Assembly: GCA_964369885.1 (NCBI GenBank)
Contig: CAYJGQ010000012.1
Coordinates: forward strand, 1 to 29,435
DNA length: 29,435 nt
Direction of reading: 5' to 3'
Source of the DNA: Heteroruminococcus sp964369885
GTDB taxonomy: Bacteria > Bacillota > Clostridia > Oscillospirales > Ruminococcaceae
Within the stretch, counting starts at the first letter, position 1; each line of letters opens with the position of its first letter. The translations under genes were made by a program, and so were the position numbers. This document shows, in pieces, positions 1 to 8,267 of the stretch. Below the pieces are notes generated by a model that was not told the origin of the DNA, did not search any database, and saw nothing but the letters and a program-made list of their open reading frames with translations.

Positions 1-111
1 TTTTCATATGATTTGTCTATTTTAGCATATTTGGGGGTATCTGTCTATTAAATATTATGTGGCATATATGAGCTGTAAAGCACAGAAAAAACGGTTAAAA
101 AGCCGGTGCGA

Positions 112-1536
112 TTATAACGGTGAACTGCGGCACTGCATTAAATCAAGTATAATCTCAAAAACCGCTCCATTGTCATTATACACCTTAATTTCACCGTTCA
201 TCATATCGGTAGATGTTTTTGCAATGCAAAGACCTAACCCAAAATTCCCATCCTCACCCTTGGCAAATCTATTAAATATTTTATCTGTATTTTCTATTCC
301 GTTCCCATCATCTCTTACGGTTATTATGGCGCTTTTGCCTCTTACTTTAAGCGAAATATTTACGGTTGTTTTGGCATATCTAACAGCATTAGAAATTATA
401 TTGCCAACCGCCCCCGACAAAAGCTCGCCATTAGAATTTGCAAATAGCTCGTCGGCAATATCTGCCACTATCTCAATATTATTTGAAACAGCATACCCGT
501 TATATCTATTTATAAGATCAAGCAGTTGCTCGCCAAGGTTTAGTTTTTCAAGCTTTTTGTTTGCACTAAAATTCTCAGCCCTTGCAAGGGATAAAAGGCT
601 GTCCACAAGTTTTGTCAAGCGTTTACTTTGCTCAGAAATGAGGTGTGCCGTACTACGTACGTCATCAAAAATCCCCATTTCAATACCGTCGGCATAACCT
701 TGTATGCTCATAAGCGGTGTGCGCAGTTCATGAGAAGCATTGTGCAAAAATTTTTTTTGCGATTGATCATGATGATATATACGCCTATTTAGTGCATTTA
801 TTTCAGCAGCTAATTTTTGCAGCTCAAGGCTATCGCTTTTACTTTGGGTTATCACTATTTCATCAGACTTCATATTTTCAACCTGCGCTGTCAAAAGCTC
901 TATGGGCTTTGCAATGGCATTTGCAACCCTTGTAGAAACAAATAACGCCACTACCGTAACAACAACCGACACAAAAATAAGGACAATATTTACCGACGTT
1001 ACAAATTCATCAATTACAAGCCCTTTTGATACATATACCACCTTATCGCTCATTGTTTGTGTTTGATAATCAACCTCAACCACATAAATAGTGTCCCGCC
1101 CAACCCTAACCGATCCGATTTCTCCCAAGGGTATCTCCTCGGTCTTGGCATACAATAAATCTGCCATTTCATCAGTCACAAAGCTCTCATCATTAAATAT
1201 TTTTGAAAGCTCACCATTTCTATTAAATACAATTAGTTCAGCCGAAGAGCTATGACTTTGATTGTTAATAAGGCTCCCCATTTTTATTAAATTCTCATTG
1301 GAACCGGAAAACAGTAAATTCGGTCTTTCAAGGCTTTGGTTCGGTGCATTAGGAAGTTCAAAATTATTCTGACTTAAATTAGTAGCAATTTCATTGACGG
1401 CGTCCAGTAAATCCTCTTGGGCCTGGGCTTTAGAATAAGCATATACGATAACATTAAATAGTATTAAAATGGTTATGGGAATTAAAATAATGATTATCAG
1501 GAAAGGATGCGATATTCTCTTTCTAATTGTTTGCAT
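112..1536 (-). CDS. Sensor histidine kinase (HAMP/HisKA/HATPase_c)
   Basis: Membrane sensor kinase of 474 residues that should phosphorylate the regulator encoded just upstream. A membrane segment lies at about residues 11-34, an extracytoplasmic sensor region of about 140 residues follows, and a second membrane segment is at about 179-201. HAMP follows, then a HisKA box with phospho-acceptor His269 in NASHELRTPL, and an ATPase domain with the N box around NIISNAVRYA (379-388), DDGNGI at 409-414 and FGLGL at 432-436. The start is the ATG at 1536, preceded by GGAGG. A longer in-frame reading would begin inside the regulator gene and is rejected. The gap to the regulator stop is one base, so the two are co-transcribed and probably translationally coupled. 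The sensed signal is not evident. By eye this pair is AT-richer than most of the window. Confidence 0.95.
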   Translation of the reverse strand: MQTIRKRISHPFLIIIILIPITILILFNVIVYAYSKAQAQEDLLDAVNEIATNLSQNNFELPNAPNQSLERPNLLFSGSNENLIKMGSLINNQSHSSSAELIVFNRNGELSKIFNDESFVTDEMADLLYAKTEEIPLGEIGSVRVGRDTIYVVEVDYQTQTMSDKVVYVSKGLVIDEFVTSVNIVLIFVSVVVTVVALFVSTRVANAIAKPIELLTAQVENMKSDEIVITQSKSDSLELQKLAAEINALNRRIYHHDQSQKKFLHNASHELRTPLMSIQGYADGIEMGIFDDVRSTAHLISEQSKRLTKLVDSLLSLARAENFSANKKLEKLNLGEQLLDLINRYNGYAVSNNIEIVADIADELFANSNGELLSGAVGNIISNAVRYAKTTVNISLKVRGKSAIITVRDDGNGIENTDKIFNRFAKGEDGNFGLGLCIAKTSTDMMNGEIKVYNDNGAVFEIILDLMQCRSSPL

Positions 1537-1537
1537 T

Positions 1538-2215
1538 TCATTCCTCCATTTCCAGCTTAAAGCCAAATCCCCACACAGCGGTAATTCTAACTGTAGTTTT
1601 AACAAGCTTTTTGCGCAGTCGTTTTAGGACATCGTCACAGGCCTTTGTATCTACGTCATAGTCAAACTTCCATACATCTTTTAGAAGTTCCTCTCTGGAA
1701 ACCGCCCTGTCACAATGTTCAAACATATATGCCATCAAGGCAAATTCAGTTGGTGTTACATCAAATTTTTCTCCATTTACAGTGCATTTTTTCATTGCAA
1801 TATCAATTTCTACATCACCATAGCAGAGAATATTTTTCGCCTTTGTGGCATCACTAAACGACATCCTGCGAAAAATAGAATTAACCCTGGCCACAAGCTC
1901 CATTGGAGCAAAAGGTTTTACTAAATAGTCATCTGCACCCATGGTAATGCCTGTTATGCGGTCAAGTTCACTGTCCTTTGCTGATACTATTATTATAGGT
2001 ACATTATTTTGTTCTCTGATTTGTGAGCAAATTCTCACACCGTCGGTACCCGGCATCATGACATCTAATATAACCATATCGGAAGGATTTTTAAGAAATT
2101 CAATACGCAAATCATCCCCATTTTCAAAGGCTAAAACCTCATACCCACTATTTTTAAGAAAACTACTAATTATATCTCTTATAGATTTTTCATCATCCGC
2201 AATATATATTTTCAT
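1538..2215 (-). CDS. OmpR/PhoB-family response regulator
   Basis: DNA-binding response regulator of 225 residues, partner of the adjacent kinase. The receiver domain covers about residues 1-118, with acidic residues Asp7 and Asp8, phospho-acceptor Asp51 (in VILDVMMPGTDG), the VSAKD switch region and the conserved Lys in DDYLVKPF. A winged-helix trans_reg_C domain fills about 128-222 and ends in the typical TVRITAVWGFGFKLE segment. The ATG at 2215 has a good site (GAGGTG, 6 bases upstream). The gene is divergent from the secreted repeat protein at 2398. The space between them carries a TTGCCTAT direct repeat with 11-bp spacing, the geometry OmpR-family dimers use, so control of that protein and of this operon is plausible but inferred. 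Confidence 0.96.
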   Translation of the reverse strand: MKIYIADDEKSIRDIISSFLKNSGYEVLAFENGDDLRIEFLKNPSDMVILDVMMPGTDGVRICSQIREQNNVPIIIVSAKDSELDRITGITMGADDYLVKPFAPMELVARVNSIFRRMSFSDATKAKNILCYGDVEIDIAMKKCTVNGEKFDVTPTEFALMAYMFEHCDRAVSREELLKDVWKFDYDVDTKACDDVLKRLRKKLVKTTVRITAVWGFGFKLEMEE

Positions 2216-2275
2216 AAAATCACCTCATGTAAATAATAGCATAAGACAATTTTTAATTAAACCCTCACTATCAAC

Positions 2276-2294
2276 TTGCCTATGTTTTGCCTAT
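2276..2294. promoter_or_regulatory. Putative response-regulator box: direct repeat TTGCCTAT with 11-bp phasing
   Basis: Two identical octamers, TTGCCTAT at 2276-2283 and at 2287-2294, start exactly 11 bp apart, one helical turn. OmpR/PhoB-family regulators bind such tandem same-face half-sites, and an OmpR-family gene starts 61 bp away on the minus strand. A -10-like TATACT lies at 2328-2333 on the plus strand without a good -35 hexamer at the expected position (about 2305-2310). The box would then sit just upstream of the -35 region of an activator-dependent promoter for the gene at 2398. Binding is inferred from geometry only. Confidence 0.5.
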
Positions 2295-2397
2295 TTTTAA
2301 CCGATGCTTTTCCACCTGTGTTTATTTTATACTTTAGTCACAGGGTGCACATCAACACAAAAACAAATCGACAACCCTGGACGAAAGGAGCATCATT

Positions 2398-2943
2398 ATG
2401 TTTACAAAGAAAATCACAGCATTTGCACTTGCAGGACTACTGGCAGTTGGGGGTACAGGGGTTACTGCCTTTGCAGCAGATACCGACACTGAAAATACTC
2501 TAAATGTAAAAACAGGCATGACTCTTGAGGAGTTCCGTGCCAGTGGCATGACCGCTGAGGGCCTTAAAGGTGTCAAGGAGCGACTTGACGAAAAAGGAAT
2601 TACCTTAGAGGAGGCAAAGTCTAACTTCAGCGGCAAGCTTGAAGAATTTGCGGCAAAGCATGGTATCACCGTAGAGGAGGCACAGGCGCAGCTGGCCGAG
2701 TTTAAGGAAAGCGGAAAATCTGTCGATGGTCTGCAAAATATTAAAGCAGAGCTGGATGCCAAGGGAATTACACTTGAGGAGGCAAAGATAAACTTTGAGG
2801 GTATGTTGAACGATTTTGCCGCTGCCAAGGGTCTGACTATTGATGAAGCCAAGGACACTATTTCTCAAATAAAGGGGAATGGCAAAACCTTAGAGGGAAT
2901 TAAAAATTTCCAGGGAATACTATCCAACCTTCCTGTAAACTAA
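2398..2943 (+). CDS. Secreted protein with tandem 56-residue helical repeats
   Basis: Small exported protein of 181 residues with no family I can name. Residues 1-27 form a typical signal peptide (KK, then a hydrophobic stretch, then AFA-AD as likely cleavage site). The mature part is acidic, predicted largely helical, and contains no cysteine. It holds two near-identical 56-residue units (about 55-110 and 111-166), each with the phrases DxKGITLEEAK, a FAA-K-G-(I/L)T segment and a GK segment. A partial unit precedes them and another follows (about 167-181). The start has AAGGAG at 2385-2390, 7 bases before ATG. It is transcribed away from the two-component operon, whose regulator probably binds between them, so it is a candidate output of that system. 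It ends at a strong hairpin. Cell-wall, metal-binding and stress roles are all possible; nothing in the sequence decides. Confidence 0.85.
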   Translation: MFTKKITAFALAGLLAVGGTGVTAFAADTDTENTLNVKTGMTLEEFRASGMTAEGLKGVKERLDEKGITLEEAKSNFSGKLEEFAAKHGITVEEAQAQLAEFKESGKSVDGLQNIKAELDAKGITLEEAKINFEGMLNDFAAAKGLTIDEAKDTISQIKGNGKTLEGIKNFQGILSNLPVN

Positions 2944-2987
2944 GGGTATTTTAATCTAAAAAATTCATCAAAAACCAAGTTAATAAA

Positions 2988-3025
2988 TTCAAAGGGGCTT
3001 CACATTAATGTGAAGCCCCTTTGAA
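2988..3025. terminator. Bidirectional hairpin terminator
   Basis: A perfect 38-base palindrome (19-bp arms, centre between 3006 and 3007) lies between the convergent ends of the secreted repeat protein and the dehydrogenase. The arm contains AAAGGGGCTTCACATT. The uridine tract is weak on both sides (CTTATCTT on plus, TTTATTAACTT on minus). It can serve both transcripts. Confidence 0.75.
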
Positions 3026-3034
3026 CTTATCTTA

Positions 3035-3055
3035 ATGTCGACTACTTGTCGACAT
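3035..3055. terminator. Small hairpin next to the bidirectional terminator
   Basis: An 8-bp inverted repeat ATGTCGAC / GTCGACAT flanks a 5-base loop, 10 bases from the larger palindrome and 20 bases beyond the dehydrogenase stop. It has no clear T tract, so it may stabilise the 3' end of the minus transcript rather than terminate it. Confidence 0.4.
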
Positions 3056-3075
3056 GCTTATTAGGATTTAGCCTA

Positions 3076-4143
3076 TTAACCCCTCGCCAAATTATCCAGC
3101 TCTATGGCGGCATTTACCACCATTTCGTGGGTTACAGGATAGGGAAACACCCTTATGTCAATGCCTGCAAATGCTTTTTCGGTCACCTTTAGCAGGTCAT
3201 CGGGCGTAGCATGAAGATCCTTAAGGCAGCGTGGTAGACCTATTTCACTATAAAACTCAATTATGCGGTCCCGTGCCTCGTACTGCTTATCAATGCTCAG
3301 CATAATCAAAATTCCATACGCCACAATCTCACCGTGCAGGTGGCCGTATTCCTCGGTACTGCTAAGAACGGTAAAACCGTTGTATATGGCGTGCGCAAGG
3401 CCTGTGGTGTAGTCGACCTGAACAAGATTTGATACAAGTCCTGTGGTAATAACTATGCCTAAAATTGTTTGGGTTAAGGCCTCGGACACGGTATGTGTTT
3501 TGCAGTCCTGCATGGCCTGTTTGCCGTAGTGCAGCATGGGCGATGCACACATATGCCCCAAAGCCACCCCCATGCCATCCGAATGCAAAACATTATGCCC
3601 TCGTGAGGAGATGGTAGATTCATAATGCTTTGCCATAGTGTCGCCTATTCCTGCCCAAAGGTATTTTTCGGGAGCAGTAGCAATAATATCGGTGTCTATA
3701 AATATGTGGTTTGGGAAAATATCGGAAAAGGAATAGCGCGAAAGACTACCATTAGGATGATATAAAATACCAAGCCCGGTTGTTGCCGCACAGGTTGAGG
3801 CAATGGTGGGAAAGGTAAATAAGTCCTTGCCTTCGGTTTGAGCCAGCACCTTTACGGTGTCAATGGCCTTACCGCCACCCACGGCAAAAAACATGTCGGC
3901 CTGCTTTGTTTTTTCCCGTAGCATCTCAATATTCTCATCGCTGGCCTCACCGCCATACCAAAATGTGCCTATGCTCTCAAGGGACGAGCCGGAAATTGCC
4001 CCGACAATCTTCTTTTCGGCCACCGACAGAGCGGTTTTGCCTCCAATAATAGCAACCTTTTTGCCACTTTTTTGGCATATATTAGCCACCGCCTCATATG
4101 CATCCTGTCCTATTGTGTATCCCGGAAATACCATTGTATGCAT
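3076..4143 (-). CDS. Iron-containing alcohol dehydrogenase, glycerol dehydrogenase (GldA)-like
   Basis: Cytoplasmic NAD(P)-dependent dehydrogenase of 355 residues, normal length for the GldA-like branch of the iron-type alcohol dehydrogenase superfamily. The nucleotide-binding loop is AVGGGKAIDTVK (about 87-98). Likely metal ligands are Asp168 in GIGDTMAKHYE, His251 in GLAHAIYNG and His270 in YGHLHGE. The ATG at 4143 follows AAAGGAG. It starts 12 bases after the transporter gene and should share its transcript and therefore its T-box control. The substrate is not predictable; the family covers glycerol, 1,2-diols, hydroxy acids and aldehydes. Because the operon appears leucine-regulated, a hydroxy-acid or keto-acid connected with leucine is an inference worth testing. 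Glycerol itself is the default annotation. Confidence 0.9.
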   Translation of the reverse strand: MHTMVFPGYTIGQDAYEAVANICQKSGKKVAIIGGKTALSVAEKKIVGAISGSSLESIGTFWYGGEASDENIEMLREKTKQADMFFAVGGGKAIDTVKVLAQTEGKDLFTFPTIASTCAATTGLGILYHPNGSLSRYSFSDIFPNHIFIDTDIIATAPEKYLWAGIGDTMAKHYESTISSRGHNVLHSDGMGVALGHMCASPMLHYGKQAMQDCKTHTVSEALTQTILGIVITTGLVSNLVQVDYTTGLAHAIYNGFTVLSSTEEYGHLHGEIVAYGILIMLSIDKQYEARDRIIEFYSEIGLPRCLKDLHATPDDLLKVTEKAFAGIDIRVFPYPVTHEMVVNAAIELDNLARG

Positions 4144-4155
4144 AGTAATTCTCCT

Positions 4156-5337
4156 TTAAGCAATTTTTTTGTTTTGTACAGATTGGGCCTTATTTTCCCC
4201 AAAACCATTTTCTTTAATATATTTTCTGTTTTTATAAACACCAACCGTCAAGAAAGGAATAACAACGGTGATAATGCCAAGATAACCACAATACCCGTAG
4301 CCGTACTTTATGATGTTTGAAAGACCCACCAGTGAAATTGACATGGATAGCACGATGATAAATGTAGATACAATTGCACTGCGTAGATGAGAGGAACGAA
4401 TTTTTGCAAAGATGCTGAGTTTTTCAAAACGAGCTGTAAAGCCAAAAATTGTGGTTACACCGGTTGAAACAAGGCAAAGCAACAGACAAATTCCATAGAC
4501 AGCTGTTAGCCAGTCTATGCCCATGGCTGTACAGGCTGTCAATGTGGGAAGGGTTGTGCCGCCCTCTGCTTGGGTGTACACACCCTGCCAAGAAAAAAGC
4601 ATAAATATTGATAGCACAAGAGCCACTGTGTTAAGCGCAAATGAGATCCACATAGCTTTTTTACAGCCCCCCTCGCTCTTAAGTGGTGTGGCACAGCTTA
4701 CCATTGCAGGCAGTGTGACACACTGAAATCCTGCATATGTGAAAGCGTTTAAAACTGCATTTGGCATGTTCATAAATCCTGTTGTGGTAAAGTCGGCCTG
4801 TAGCATTTCCATCAAATTGCCGCCACGGGCTATGCCCACTGTGTAAATGGTAACGGCACAGGTCAGTATTATAAAGCCCATGATTGTTGAGGCCGCACGA
4901 ACCAGTTTTGCCCCAAAAATGGTAAGGGTCAGTATTACTGCACCTACTAACAAAAGAGCAATGTTGTAGGCAATGTTAAAGTATGACCCAATGGCCGAGG
5001 CTGCCCCCGAAATTGCTGCCGCAACAGCCATTAAAACCATAATGTAAAAGAAAAGTTCAAATAACCACACGAGTTTTCCAAAGGGATGGTAAAGGGTTTC
5101 AAACAGTTGTTTGTATGATGTCAGTCCACGTGAATTATACATAATCATGGCCTGTCGCATGGTAAGCGTTAAAAGTAGCATGGCAACCACGGCCGATATA
5201 ATACCGCTCCAACCAAGGCTTACATAATAAGTGTTTGCCTGGTTTCCCGAGGCAAACCCTCCTCCTGCATGGGCCGAAAAAAGTACCGCACCAACCGAAA
5301 AGGCCAGCATAAATGGGGTTTTGATCTTTGAATTCAT
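4156..5337 (-). CDS. YkvI-type multi-pass membrane transporter
   Basis: Integral membrane protein of 393 residues with about ten to eleven hydrophobic helices, resembling the YkvI family of uncharacterised Bacillota proteins with an amino-acid-transporter-like fold. The first helix carries the glycine-rich segment HAGGGFASGNQ, typical of a substrate- or ion-binding helix break. The chosen start is the ATG at 5337 (MNSKIK), preceded by AGCAGGT. An upstream in-frame ATG at 5373 abuts the terminator T tract of the leader, and a longer reading would translate the T-box itself; both are rejected. It is the first gene behind a T-box leader with a leucine specifier, so uptake of leucine or a leucine precursor is a reasonable inference. 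The family's substrate is not established to my knowledge. Confidence 0.88.
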   Translation of the reverse strand: MNSKIKTPFMLAFSVGAVLFSAHAGGGFASGNQANTYYVSLGWSGIISAVVAMLLLTLTMRQAMIMYNSRGLTSYKQLFETLYHPFGKLVWLFELFFYIMVLMAVAAAISGAASAIGSYFNIAYNIALLLVGAVILTLTIFGAKLVRAASTIMGFIILTCAVTIYTVGIARGGNLMEMLQADFTTTGFMNMPNAVLNAFTYAGFQCVTLPAMVSCATPLKSEGGCKKAMWISFALNTVALVLSIFMLFSWQGVYTQAEGGTTLPTLTACTAMGIDWLTAVYGICLLLCLVSTGVTTIFGFTARFEKLSIFAKIRSSHLRSAIVSTFIIVLSMSISLVGLSNIIKYGYGYCGYLGIITVVIPFLTVGVYKNRKYIKENGFGENKAQSVQNKKIA

Positions 5338-5373
5338 GTTTTTTACCTGCTTTCTTTTTTTGTTTTCAGGCAT

Positions 5374-5420
5374 AAAAAAACTTCCGTCTTTTCTGCCCAG
5401 TTGGACAGAAGAGACGAAAG
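5374..5420 (-). terminator. T-box regulated intrinsic terminator
   Basis: In minus-strand sense, arms CTTTCGTCT plus CTTCTG pair with CAGAA plus AAGACGGAAG around a short loop, followed by seven T's directly before the coding region. This is the expression platform that competes with the T-box antiterminator. Confidence 0.9.
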
Positions 5421-5645
5421 AAAAAAAGCTTCCGCGGTACCACTCTTCATTGCATTGTAACAATGCCACTCATCGGATACTATCATACCCTATCACTATA
5501 ACGGGTGAGCCCGTCTATACCTACACAATACGTTCGGTACAGCCTCATCGGCAGTGAGTTCACAAGGTCAACTTCCTTAATGTCTTGCACCAACCGACAT
5601 TTCTCTGAAAGGGTCTTCCCTGTTACTATTCTGCGTCCTCAAGTT
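5374..5645 (-). promoter_or_regulatory. T-box leader with leucine (CUC) specifier
   Basis: tRNA-sensing transcription attenuator upstream of the YkvI-type gene. The T-box sequence AGAGTGGTACCGCGG is complete (5432-5446 as its complement). Stem I can be folded by eye: GCAG (5634-5631) pairs with CTGC (5554-5551), and CAGGG (5622-5618) pairs with CCTTG (5567-5563). Between them are an AGTAA strand and the opposing TGAACTCA strand, which is the specifier loop. In the family frame GAA-NNN-A the specifier is CTC at 5558-5556, a leucine codon. An AGAGA-type distal bulge is also present. Uncharged tRNA-Leu should pair with the antiterminator and raise expression when leucine is short. From about 5681 to 5848, upstream of the promoter, I see nothing recognisable. 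Confidence 0.93.
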
Positions 5646-5651
5646 TTCACG

Positions 5652-5680
5652 ATTATAGCATAACCGCATGTATTTGTCAA
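5652..5680 (-). promoter_or_regulatory. Consensus sigma-A promoter for the T-box operon
   Basis: In minus-strand sense TTGACA (5680-5675) and TATAAT (5657-5652) are separated by exactly 17 bases, a perfect consensus match. Transcription would begin near 5645, just ahead of stem I of the T-box. The strong promoter fits regulation by attenuation rather than initiation. Confidence 0.92.
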
Positions 5681-5848
5681 CAATTACCTTGATAGTTTTT
5701 TGTGAGTTATGTGAGGTTTTTGTAAACCCATAGCCTATTCTTGCCATAATTCCCCTACCGACAGTCTGCGCACGCCCACTATCTTAGCATATTTTAACAC
5801 CTTGCAACATTACCACCTACTAAGCTTATTTGGCAGGAGCCCCCTGTG

Positions 5849-8224
5849 TCAATTATCTGTCTGATACTCCCAAACAATCTTGTCCGATTCCTCGATTTTG
5901 TATTGACCACACCCAACTCCTGCCTCATCACCATTAACTGTGTAAATCCAGCCCGACATCGGCCCGTAGTCTTTTTCTTTTATTCCCGCAATCTCGGTAA
6001 TATACACAAAATCACCAAAACCTGAATACTTTAAGCCCTCAGCTATTAGGGCTCGCTTGGTCAAGTCAAACACCGTGTCCCCCTCCATAATGGTGCACTG
6101 CTCATCAAATATAATTCCGTCGGGACCCTCTACAATTAGCGTTACCTGCGCCACATCAGATTCTGAAGTAACATCAGACTCTGACTGGGTTTGATGCTGC
6201 TCGGTTCTGACCTCTTCAAAGGTTTCCTCACTCCGAGTGCCTGTCTCATTCTCACCCGGGAGGTCCAATTGGTTATACTCTAACTGAACTGCACGAGCAG
6301 GTATTTCCATTTTAATTGTATCAAATGTCATGTCTGCAACCACTCTAAACAAAACAAACCCACTGATTATAAGTAGCAAAACAGCAAAAACACGAACCGC
6401 AGTGGGGCTTCTTCTTACCATAAGATTAGCCGCCATTATGACAAGCCCCATCAAAAGTCCCCATACCATTATCTTTAATACTTTATCAAATCCGCTAATC
6501 TCAATAACAGACCCTTCAATCAGTACATCCTCAATAGTTGCAGATGCGCCATAAATGTACTCGTTGTATGAAATATTCTCTTCGGTCCTTGTTTCTGTAA
6601 CGGTTTCATTTGATTCATTATAGGTAGTTTCTTCATTGTAAACATTACCCTCTTCAGTGCTTGGAGCAGGGTCGGTGGTAGTTTCTCCGGGGAAGGACTT
6701 AAAGTTTAGGTATACAGATCCATTGTTTAACTCCCCCAGCATCTGAGAACAGGTAGACGTTGCAAAACTATTAGGATCAGCCCCCCATAAAAAGCCACTA
6801 TCCCTATATGCGTTATCAATTAAAAATTCTACTAAATCGCCTGTATCTTGTTTAGAAAGAACTAAGTAGGAAATATAGGCACTGATTGAACTCGAGTCAT
6901 TTATTGCCTTAGCATTATCTAAATTAGACTGTATATATGCCTTGGCCTTTTCCACACAGGTGTCATTCTCAACACCACCCATTTCCAAAACAGATAGCAC
7001 CCAACTTGTGGTAGCTATATCAGACCATGAACCATACCCAAATCCGCCGTCACTGTTCTGCATGGCAATCAATGCGTCCCATACATCTAAATCAACCTCC
7101 TGATCTGCCAACAACAGGGCCATAATTACCCAAACCTGCTCGGTAGCTACAGGAGAATCGCTAAAGTGGCCTGCGCTATTCCTGTTATCGATAACATCAA
7201 GTATAGAACCCTCACTACTAACCTTGGTTGTGATGTCAAAACCATTATTAAGCATAGCTATTAAAATTTTAGCTAACCTTTGACTATCCGTAGAGTAGTC
7301 CATTTCGTTAAAATCAATAGGTATGTATGAATTAAGGCCTAAAGCCTGCTTTGCAAGCATGTCCCAAAACATATCAATGTCCGAGTCATTTTCATTCTTT
7401 AGCTCCAATGCTTTGTAAACCGCTACCATGTCCTCATAGGCTTCGGTAAAACTAATGCTATCTGTATCCCCTGTTATCTCTATTGTGGCTATGGGAGATA
7501 ATAACTTAAATCCTAAACTATTTTCCCACTCTGCCTTTATTTTATAAACCCCGGGCCCTATTCCTGATATAACCGCCTCGCCATTGTCATTACAAGCAAA
7601 AGTTTTCCCATCTATTAAAACCTTACCTTTGATGGGATTATTATTAACGGTTCCCCACATCTCATCATTTATAGATATTGCCTTTAATACAACAGTAAAG
7701 TTGTCCCCTTCATCCACAGTATCGGGCACACCCTCAAAAGAACCTCTAAAAGAAACCGACCAGTCACAGTAATAAATCCATAGATCAAACCCATCCTGTA
7801 AAACATGCGATGATATAGTGTCCATTGGAGTGCTGTTTTTATTAGAAAACAGCCAACTAAAATTACTCCCTTTATCCAGCCCATACAGCTCAGATATCCA
7901 ACCAGCGGACTGTGTTGTTTTCCCCATTTTTTCAAGAACGCTATTCTTTTCTTGCTCGGTTATGCTACTTGGGTCCATATCCTTATCAAACAGGTTAAAA
8001 TACACCGCCTCAACCAAGGCGTCAATTCCTGTTACCGTACCTGTTTCCAGCTCATCAAATATCGCTTCAGAGGCCCCTGCATCTACATCGAGCTCCACCC
8101 GCTCCTGAATATCTACACTCTCATCACTTATCCTAATGTGTCCTTTTACCGACTGGGCGTTTGCCCCTATCGATATCATTAGGAACAGCCCTACTATAAT
8201 TCCTACCTTAATAAAACCTTTCAT
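5849..8224 (-). CDS. Surface-anchored DUF4430/alpha-toroid protein resembling transcobalamin/intrinsic factor
   Basis: Large exported protein of 791 residues, probably a corrinoid binder. A signal peptide fills about 1-23. A first DUF4430-like beta domain spans about 28-154 (from VSGW-like AGWISELYGL to DLWIYYCDW). An Ig-like region is at about 158-252. An alpha-alpha toroid covers about 258-508 with a prenyltransferase/squalene-cyclase-type repeat phrase MQNSDGGFGYG (388-398). An acidic Thr/Glu linker is at about 512-575. Two membrane helices (about 582-602 and 610-630), joined by the basic loop VRRSPTAVR, return the chain outside. The C-terminal DUF4430 domain (about 692-788) has GPMSGWIYTVNG and DKIVWEYQ. 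Alpha-barrel plus DUF4430-type beta domain is the architecture of mammalian B12 carriers. The start has GGAGGAG five bases upstream. A cobalamin riboswitch precedes the gene. No transporter genes adjoin it. The B12-binding role is inferred. Confidence 0.9.
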   Translation of the reverse strand: MKGFIKVGIIVGLFLMISIGANAQSVKGHIRISDESVDIQERVELDVDAGASEAIFDELETGTVTGIDALVEAVYFNLFDKDMDPSSITEQEKNSVLEKMGKTTQSAGWISELYGLDKGSNFSWLFSNKNSTPMDTISSHVLQDGFDLWIYYCDWSVSFRGSFEGVPDTVDEGDNFTVVLKAISINDEMWGTVNNNPIKGKVLIDGKTFACNDNGEAVISGIGPGVYKIKAEWENSLGFKLLSPIATIEITGDTDSISFTEAYEDMVAVYKALELKNENDSDIDMFWDMLAKQALGLNSYIPIDFNEMDYSTDSQRLAKILIAMLNNGFDITTKVSSEGSILDVIDNRNSAGHFSDSPVATEQVWVIMALLLADQEVDLDVWDALIAMQNSDGGFGYGSWSDIATTSWVLSVLEMGGVENDTCVEKAKAYIQSNLDNAKAINDSSSISAYISYLVLSKQDTGDLVEFLIDNAYRDSGFLWGADPNSFATSTCSQMLGELNNGSVYLNFKSFPGETTTDPAPSTEEGNVYNEETTYNESNETVTETRTEENISYNEYIYGASATIEDVLIEGSVIEISGFDKVLKIMVWGLLMGLVIMAANLMVRRSPTAVRVFAVLLLIISGFVLFRVVADMTFDTIKMEIPARAVQLEYNQLDLPGENETGTRSEETFEEVRTEQHQTQSESDVTSESDVAQVTLIVEGPDGIIFDEQCTIMEGDTVFDLTKRALIAEGLKYSGFGDFVYITEIAGIKEKDYGPMSGWIYTVNGDEAGVGCGQYKIEESDKIVWEYQTDN

Positions 8225-8241
8225 AACTCCTCCTCAAAAAT

Positions 8242-8267
8242 AAAAAAGGAAGGGCATTTACCCTTCC
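8242..8267 (-). terminator. Riboswitch-controlled terminator
   Basis: In minus-strand sense GGAAGGG and CCCTTCC flank a 6-base loop (8267-8248), followed by TTTTTTATTTT. It lies between the riboswitch core and the ribosome binding site of the DUF4430 gene, so it is the expression platform. Confidence 0.88.

Noticed and set aside
59..697. Plus-strand open frame of 212 codons over the first kinase gene
   Set aside because: It lies antisense to a kinase with all catalytic motifs; its translation is low-complexity Ser/Leu/Ile and it has no ribosome binding site.
5338..5469. N-terminal extension of the YkvI-type protein
   Set aside because: The extra codons translate the T-box antiterminator and terminator; the ATG at 5337 has a proper site.
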